NCBI RefSeq assembly: GCF_003946915.1
Contig: NZ_RPOC01000001.1
Coordinates: forward strand, 744,001-808,000
Length of the DNA: 64,000 nucleotides
Direction of reading: 5' to 3'
From: Flavobacterium ustbae
GTDB lineage: Bacteria; Bacteroidota; Bacteroidia; Flavobacteriales; Flavobacteriaceae
In this document: positions 59,165-64,000 of the stretch, one piece after another
Layout of the letters: every line of letters starts with the position of its first letter
Position numbering within the stretch: position 1 is the stretch's first letter
Translations under genes and position numbers: made by a program
The notes under the pieces: model-generated
What the model saw: the letters and a program-made list of their open reading frames with translations, nothing else
The model's database searches: none
What the model was told of the DNA's origin: nothing

Positions 59165-60391
59165 ATGTCACAAAAAGATAAGTCTGCAGCAATTGGTTTT
59201 ATTTTCATAACTATGTTAATAGACATTACAGGATGGGGAATTATTATTCCTGTAATTCCAAAATTAATAGAAGAACTGATTCATGGCGACATCAGCGAAG
59301 CTGCAAAAATCGGTGGCTGGTTGACTTTCGCGTATGCGATAACTCAATTTGTATTTGCTCCTGTAATTGGAAATTTAAGTGACAAATTCGGAAGAAGGCC
59401 AGTAATCTTAATCTCTCTTTTCGGATTTTCATTAGATTATATTTTGCTAGCCTTTTCGCCAACCATTATTTGGCTTTTTATAGGAAGAATTATTGCCGGA
59501 GTCACTGGAGCAAGTATCACAACGGCATCTGCGTATATTGCCGATGTCAGCACGCCTGAAAATCGAGCCAAAAACTTCGGGTTAGTTGGAGCTGCTTTCG
59601 GATTAGGATTTATCATCGGACCTGTTATTGGTGGCTTGCTGGGCCAATACGGATCGAGAGTTCCGTTTTATGCCGCGGCGGTCTTATGTATGCTGAATTT
59701 CCTTTACGGATTTTTCATTTTACCAGAATCACTTAAAAAAGAAAATAGAAGAGAATTTGACTGGAAACGTGCCAACCCAATTGGAGCAATTTTAGGATTG
59801 AGAAAACACCCAACATTAATTGGTTTAATTGCTGCTATATTTCTGTTGTATGTAGGTTCACATGCTGTACAAAGCAATTGGAGTTTCTTCACCATCTATC
59901 AATTTAATTGGGATGAAAAAATGATCGGAATTTCACTCGGAATAATCGGTTTATTAGTTGGAGTTGTACAAGGTGGATTAGTTCGTTACGTCAATCCGAA
60001 AATAGGAAACGAGAAAAGCATTTATATTGGTTTAGCCTTATATACAATTGGAATGCTACTGTTTGCTTTTGCAACAGAAAGCTGGATGATGTTTGTATTT
60101 TTAATTCCGTATTGTCTTGGCGGAATCGCAGGTCCAGCTTTGCAATCTGTTGTGGCAAGTAAAGTAGCGCCAAGCGAACAAGGAGAAATTCAGGGAACTT
60201 TGACCAGTTTAATGAGTGCTTCTTCTATCATTGGTCCGCCTATGATGGCCAATACCTTTTATTTTTTCACTCATGAAGATGCGCCATTTAAATTTGCAGG
60301 CGCACCATTTATTTTAGGCGGAGTTTTAATGCTGTTGAGTACAGTTGTTGCTTATTTTTCTTTGAAAAAACATTCAGTTTCAAAAATATAA
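59165..60391 (+). CDS. MFS transporter, TetA/TCR-like drug exporter
   Basis: A 408-residue, twelve-helix major-facilitator protein. The first loop has the motif A variant GNLSDKFGRRPVILIS. The TM1 segment TMLIDITGWGIIIPVIPKLIEEL and the TM5 motif C region GLVGAAFGLGFIIGPVIGGLLG are typical of tetracycline-type antiporters. It may export drugs or metabolites with proton exchange. It lies 139 bp after the efflux operon terminator, so it is likely transcribed separately, and no TetR-type operator was seen before it. Substrate is not known. Confidence 0.9.
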   Translation: MSQKDKSAAIGFIFITMLIDITGWGIIIPVIPKLIEELIHGDISEAAKIGGWLTFAYAITQFVFAPVIGNLSDKFGRRPVILISLFGFSLDYILLAFSPTIIWLFIGRIIAGVTGASITTASAYIADVSTPENRAKNFGLVGAAFGLGFIIGPVIGGLLGQYGSRVPFYAAAVLCMLNFLYGFFILPESLKKENRREFDWKRANPIGAILGLRKHPTLIGLIAAIFLLYVGSHAVQSNWSFFTIYQFNWDEKMIGISLGIIGLLVGVVQGGLVRYVNPKIGNEKSIYIGLALYTIGMLLFAFATESWMMFVFLIPYCLGGIAGPALQSVVASKVAPSEQGEIQGTLTSLMSASSIIGPPMMANTFYFFTHEDAPFKFAGAPFILGGVLMLLSTVVAYFSLKKHSVSKI

Positions 60392-60457
60392 ATTGTAGAA
60401 CAAGAAGAAATAGAATAAAAATTGAAGCCTTTTATTGAGATCTTTTGGTTAATTCAA

Positions 60458-61909
60458 TTAAGCCCAAAAGGGAATATACTTTTTATATTTTCTGGAATTA
60501 CTCGAAGGATCATCATCCTTAATTAATCCTTCAGAAATAGTCTCTTTAATAATTCTTGAAGCTATTGCAGAATTCTGTTCTTCAATTTGAAAGCGCTCTC
60601 TTAAACTTTGATTTGTCATAATATCATTTGAAACATAACGTAAGCAAGCATGTTGATAGCAAGCTCTAACTTTATCTTTCTTATCTAAATGATTGAGCTC
60701 TTTATAACTAAACATTGTAACTCTTGTTCTTTTTTCTGACACTATAAAATCTACAGCAGGTAATTGAAATATTTCATTATAAAAAATGACTTTATCAATT
60801 CCGCTTCCCTTTTCCTCACATATTCCAAATCTTCTTAATATATCAGCTAATTTCTCATTTCTAGATATATATTCATCTATAAAACGTTGAGGAGTTATTA
60901 AAGGAAGACCGGGATTTGAAATTTCAATCCGATCAGAAAAAATTTCAATCATCGGAAAACCTTTTTCATCAAAATCTTGATGTATGAGAGCATTTGCGAC
61001 TAATTCTCTTATTGCAATTTCAGGATACATCTTAGTTTCTTTTCTAAAAGCTTTCCCTATTTCTTCATTGGAGGGTAGTTGACCATTAATCCAGTCTATC
61101 AGTCCATCAAATCCAACTGCATATCCTCTTTTGCCAATTTGCTCTCTTATGGTTTCAACCTTGTTCTTCCCCTTATAAACAATTACTCTTACTGCTTTCC
61201 GACCAATGCCATCAAATTCTTCTAGATTTTTAGCTAATAGAATAGCCCCTAGTTTGGTTATATCATATTGATCTTTATTCTTTTTTATAAATTTTTCAGA
61301 AAGAAATTTTTCTATTACTGCATTTTGATTATTTGGGTATGGCAATTTTAATAATTCAAAATAAGTTTGAGAACTAAGTAAGTTAATTATATCAGAAGAT
61401 GTTACATTTGATTTAGCTATATGGTTTTCTAATGGCTTGTTAGGAGCTTTTCTCCAGATTTTACCCTCTTTCTCAGGGAAATCACTCAGTTTTCTTGTAT
61501 AACTTCCAATTCTGATATATGATACATTTAAAAAATCAACAGGTCGATTATCTGCACATGGAATTATAATCATAGAAATTCGCTTTCCTTCTTCATAGTC
61601 AAATTCATGAAATCTAAAATCAATTTTAGGAGCAAGTCGATTAATTAACCAACTTTCCAAATCTTCACCACCTTTTTTGTGAGATTTGATTTTGAAAGTT
61701 GTTCCTACAACCTTATGGGTTTTGTCTTCAACACCAAAAATTAAATACCCATGAGAATGATTATGTAGACACGCCCCATTAGATAATGCAGAAATACGTT
61801 CGCCAATTTCTTCAGCTGAATGATAGTTTAATTTGAATTCAACCCACTCGCTTTCATCAGGCTGTTTAATTAACTCGTTTACGATATTTATTAACTTTTT
61901 TTGTTCCAT
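60458..61909 (-). CDS. AlbA_2 (Schlafen-like) ATP-binding protein with GHKL-type C-terminal domain
   Basis: A 483-residue protein. The N-terminal AlbA_2 domain (about 10-150) has WVEFKLNYHSAEEIGERISALSNGAC, YLIFGVEDKTHKVVGT and RPVDFLNVSYIRIGSYTRKL. The middle and C-terminal part carries the HATPase_c_4-like text AIRELVANALIHQDF, EIFSDRIEISNPGLP and EEKGSGIDKVI, then a winged-helix-like end. Such proteins act as transcriptional or RNA-linked regulators, and some sit in defence islands. A TTG at 61915 would add two residues; the ATG at 61909 is better. Direct repeats just upstream suggest autoregulation. Confidence 0.85.
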   Translation of the reverse strand: MEQKKLINIVNELIKQPDESEWVEFKLNYHSAEEIGERISALSNGACLHNHSHGYLIFGVEDKTHKVVGTTFKIKSHKKGGEDLESWLINRLAPKIDFRFHEFDYEEGKRISMIIIPCADNRPVDFLNVSYIRIGSYTRKLSDFPEKEGKIWRKAPNKPLENHIAKSNVTSSDIINLLSSQTYFELLKLPYPNNQNAVIEKFLSEKFIKKNKDQYDITKLGAILLAKNLEEFDGIGRKAVRVIVYKGKNKVETIREQIGKRGYAVGFDGLIDWINGQLPSNEEIGKAFRKETKMYPEIAIRELVANALIHQDFDEKGFPMIEIFSDRIEISNPGLPLITPQRFIDEYISRNEKLADILRRFGICEEKGSGIDKVIFYNEIFQLPAVDFIVSEKRTRVTMFSYKELNHLDKKDKVRACYQHACLRYVSNDIMTNQSLRERFQIEEQNSAIASRIIKETISEGLIKDDDPSSNSRKYKKYIPFWA

Positions 61910-61910
61910 G

Positions 61911-61997
61911 ATCAAATAACCATCAAATAAGAAAGCCTTGATTTTACTGGCTTTGTTATGTAAAAATACACCTAATTATCAAATAACGATCAAATAA
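61911..61997. promoter_or_regulatory. Two paired direct repeats upstream of the AlbA_2 gene
   Basis: The 20-bp text ATCAAATAAC[C/G]ATCAAATAA occurs at 61911-61930 and 61978-61997. Each holds two ATCAAATAA units 11 bp apart, one helical turn. The first pair ends one base from the start codon; the second lies 67 bp further upstream. It looks like a binding array for a protein that recognises one face of DNA. Confidence 0.6.
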
Positions 61998-62062
61998 AAA
62001 TGCTTTTTTGTTAATAACTTTTTTGTTTTGTAAATTTATCGACTATAGCTCAAATTTAGTTT

Positions 62063-62500
62063 CTATTTTAAATACAAATAATGATTAAAATAATCAATAA
62101 TTGCTTTGCCTTCCAACAAAACGTCAGCACCAATAATACCGTGAACAGGTTTGGCTTTATAAGATTCTAAAGCTTCATTTACATGCGAAAGATCAAAAAT
62201 GACGATGCTGAAATTTTTGCTTTTCCAGCTTCCTAACTGAAGTTTATTTTCAGACGAAATTTGTGTTGTCATTCCAGTTCCTCCAGCTCCAGAAGCTTTG
62301 GTTTTAGAATTTTTGGCAGACAATTCAAAATGTTCAATGCATTCAAAACCAACACAGGTATTGGATGCGCCTGTGTCTAAAATGAAAGTTCCCTTAATGC
62401 CATTAATTTTGGCTTTTATCTGCAGATGCTGCGTTTTGGTAATTTTAAATTTTATTTTTTTGTACTTCTCTAGTTTGAGAATTTTGTGAAGATCTTCCAT
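62063..62500 (-). CDS. Retropepsin-like aspartic protease family protein
   Basis: A 145-residue, single-domain aspartic protease-fold protein. The catalytic motif DTGAS is in KGTFILDTGASNTCVGFE, and the second hydrophobic-Gly signature in PVHGIIGADVLLEGKAIIDY. No signal peptide or membrane segment is evident, so it is probably cytoplasmic and, like retropepsins, would work as a dimer. Homologues of this size are common in Bacteroidota, without known substrates. It is followed by the AlbA_2 gene on the same strand after 147 bp. Confidence 0.8.
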   Translation of the reverse strand: MEDLHKILKLEKYKKIKFKITKTQHLQIKAKINGIKGTFILDTGASNTCVGFECIEHFELSAKNSKTKASGAGGTGMTTQISSENKLQLGSWKSKNFSIVIFDLSHVNEALESYKAKPVHGIIGADVLLEGKAIIDYFNHYLYLK

Positions 62501-62722
62501 GTATGCTTGTTCTTAAATATCAAAAATAAAGCAATTACACCCAAAAAACTAATGATATACTAAAGTTATAATTTTAAAACTTTTAAGAGTTCTAAATATA
62601 CATTAGATTACTTTTTTTTGATAATTTCCATACGTGTATGTGATTGATTATAATGTTGTTATCTTGGTTTTTTAGAGATTTATAAGATTCTTTTTTTTAA
62701 ATTAGCAGTAAAATGCTTTTTT

Positions 62723-63694
62723 ATGGGTCAAAATAAAATTCATCCTGATCAAAAATATATTGACGGAATTGCTGCAAACGATTCTGTAATCATAGAAATG
62801 ATATATAAGAAGTTTGCACCAAAAGTCTTCCAGTTTATACATCATAATTCTGGAGACAAAGATCAAGCGCAAGATGTGGTTCAGGAAATTATGATTTTAC
62901 TTTTTAATCAGGCTAAAGCTGGAAAACTTCAATTGACTTGCCCATTTGATGCCTATTTCTTCTTGTTATGTAAAAGACGGTGGCTTAACGAACTGAAAAA
63001 TTCTGGCAACAAACAGGGAACAATTTATGAGAATGTAGTATCTGTTAATGAATCTGCTCATGAGTTGATTGCCCAAACAGAAAAATTTGAAGAAGAAGAA
63101 AAACGTTACCAACAAGACAATAAATTGCTGATAAAAGAAGGGAGAGCCGCTTTTGAAGCAAACCTGACTAGAATTTCAGACAAATACTTCAATAAAAAGA
63201 AACACAAAACAATTTCGCTTAAACCGTGGTATTTCGTTGCAGCGGTATCTGTAATTATTATGTTCGGATTATTTTTCTTTGATTATAATCATTATCCAAA
63301 TTTTGAAGATTATAACCATCTTGAAAGGGCTTATTTTACAGAGACAGGTGTTTCTGAAGCAAATTTAAAACAAGCAGAGATCAATTTCAACGCACAAAAA
63401 TATGATGATGCAATTCCGATTTTTGAAATGATTTTGAAAGAAAACAATTCAGACGAGATGAAGTATTTCTATGCAGTTTCATTATTGCAAGTGAGTAAAT
63501 ATGTAAAAGCAGAAACTATTTTTAAAGAATTAGAAGCCGGAAATTCGGTTTATAAAGAGAAAGCAAAATGGAATCTGGCTCTGTCTAAACTAAAACAAGG
63601 AAAATATAAAGAATGTAAAACAGTTCTAGAATCGATCTCTGAGGATTATGAAGATTATGATGAAGTAGAGCATTTATTAGAAGAATTGGAATAA
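62723..63694 (+). CDS. Sigma-70 region 2 protein fused to membrane helix and TPR domain
   Basis: A 323-residue protein of unusual make-up. Residues about 10-95 match ECF sigma region 2 (MIYKKFAPKVFQFIHHNSGDKDQAQDVVQEIMILLFNQ, then RRWLNELKNSG). After a charged linker (to about 165) a membrane helix follows (about 173-193, FVAAVSVIIMFGLFFF), then two or three TPRs (about 215-320, KQAEINFNAQKYDDAIPIFEMIL and TIFKELEAGNSVYKEKAKWNLALSKLKQGKYKEC). No sigma region 4 helix-turn-helix is visible. It resembles a sigma gene joined in frame to its downstream membrane-TPR partner. Confidence 0.8.
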   Translation: MGQNKIHPDQKYIDGIAANDSVIIEMIYKKFAPKVFQFIHHNSGDKDQAQDVVQEIMILLFNQAKAGKLQLTCPFDAYFFLLCKRRWLNELKNSGNKQGTIYENVVSVNESAHELIAQTEKFEEEEKRYQQDNKLLIKEGRAAFEANLTRISDKYFNKKKHKTISLKPWYFVAAVSVIIMFGLFFFDYNHYPNFEDYNHLERAYFTETGVSEANLKQAEINFNAQKYDDAIPIFEMILKENNSDEMKYFYAVSLLQVSKYVKAETIFKELEAGNSVYKEKAKWNLALSKLKQGKYKECKTVLESISEDYEDYDEVEHLLEELE

Positions 63695-63740
63695 AATCAA
63701 ACTTTTTGTAAAAAAAATGCCCGTAATACGGGAAACCTCA

Positions 63741-63774
63741 ATCGAATTTCGAATTTTAGTTCTAAATTCGATTT
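63741..63774 (+). terminator. Terminator after the sigma-TPR gene
   Basis: AATCGAATTT-x-GAA pairs with TTC-x-AAATTCGATT (13 bp with one mismatch), followed by TTCTTTTT. It lies 46 bp after the stop. A smaller CCCGT/ACGGG hairpin precedes it at 63721. Confidence 0.75.
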
Positions 63775-63816
63775 TCTTTTTAAGAAAGATGCAGTTTGGA
63801 ACACACTTTGCTATTT

Positions 63817-64000
63817 ATAGGAGCAGATAATAAACTCCTATTTGTTGCACTAAGGAACGAGGGATCGCACTAGATGATCGAGAGAAAAAATGGGGGTTTT
63901 CTTTTTCGAAGCTTCTTGTGAGGTTCTTCGTTCGTTAGAAGGACAAAAAATAGGTTATTATTGTTCAAACCTTTGTCAAAGTTTTAAGCTTAGACAAAGG
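63817..64000. repeat. Repeat-like intergenic DNA at the right edge
   Basis: No gene is visible. ATAGGAG (63817-63823) pairs with CTCCTAT (63835-63841). The following GAACGAGGGATCGCACTAG text resembles a flavobacterial interspersed repeat. CCTTTGTC (63970-63977) pairs with GACAAAGG at the very end (63993-64000), an inverted repeat that may continue outside the window. Confidence 0.45.

Noticed and set aside
61910..61915. TTG start for the AlbA_2 protein
   Set aside because: It adds only two residues and overlaps the direct repeat; the ATG at 61909 is a normal start.
1..64000. tRNA, rRNA or tmRNA genes, prophage and complete insertion sequences
   Set aside because: I read both strands for such signatures and found none. 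A covariance-model search would be needed to exclude less obvious RNAs.

Overview
The window looks like a chromosomal stretch of a Flavobacterium-type bacterium (Bacteroidota, Flavobacteriia). The signs are low GC, SusC/SusD pairs, a T9SS type A sorting domain on a secreted enzyme, Bacteroidota-type promoters (TTG, about 19 nt, TAnnTTTG) instead of -35/-10 boxes, few Shine-Dalgarno sequences, and intergenic palindromic repeats of the kind seen across this genus. No rRNA, tRNA, prophage, CRISPR array or complete insertion sequence was seen.

Layout. 1-8679 (minus strand) is a glycan-utilisation locus: the 5' end of an alpha-amylase-like lipoprotein gene, a SusE/SusF-like lipoprotein, SusD, a SusC with an STN signalling domain, a FecR-type anti-sigma factor and an ECF sigma factor. 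The sigma/anti-sigma/STN trio should couple glycan sensing at the outer membrane to transcription. 9050-16560 is a mixed block: an ACT-like protein, YraN, an S66 carboxypeptidase, an endonuclease/exonuclease/phosphatase-family protein, 3-hydroxyanthranilate dioxygenase, an antitoxin-like orphan, a cyclic-nucleotide phosphodiesterase and an ALDH7-type dehydrogenase. It is studded with palindromic repeats and one gene remnant. 16626-19469 encodes a secreted multidomain pectate lyase whose promoter region carries a cluster of TGTAATnnATTnCA sites.

19927-36827 (minus strand) holds a Bax-inhibitor-1 protein, the complete 14-gene complex I operon nuoA-N, a cold-shock protein and aspS. 36985-38539 (plus) encodes a TlpA-like thioredoxin and a MORN-like protein. 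38595-44718 (minus) is an iron-uptake set: a TonB-dependent siderophore receptor, two small membrane proteins and two PepSY membrane proteins, with a shared AT-rich motif over two promoters. 44914-49024 is sucB-sucA (2-oxoglutarate dehydrogenase E2 and E1). Small envelope proteins and a polyprenyl diphosphate synthase follow.

52013-60391 (plus) is a drug-efflux region: a YceI-like protein, a TetR regulator, TolC, membrane-fusion and RND pump genes, then an MFS exporter. Three copies of GGAAACT-N14-AGTTTCC, two of them in the same position relative to a promoter -7 box, link the YceI gene and the TetR gene into one regulon. The window ends with a Schlafen/AlbA-type ATP-binding protein preceded by paired direct repeats, a retropepsin-like protease, and a protein joining a sigma-70 region 2 to a membrane segment and TPRs.

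The observations I would check first are the TetR operator triplet, a possible antisense RNA opposite the susC leader, the sigma-TPR fusion, the pectate-lyase operator cluster and the direct repeats in front of the AlbA_2 gene.
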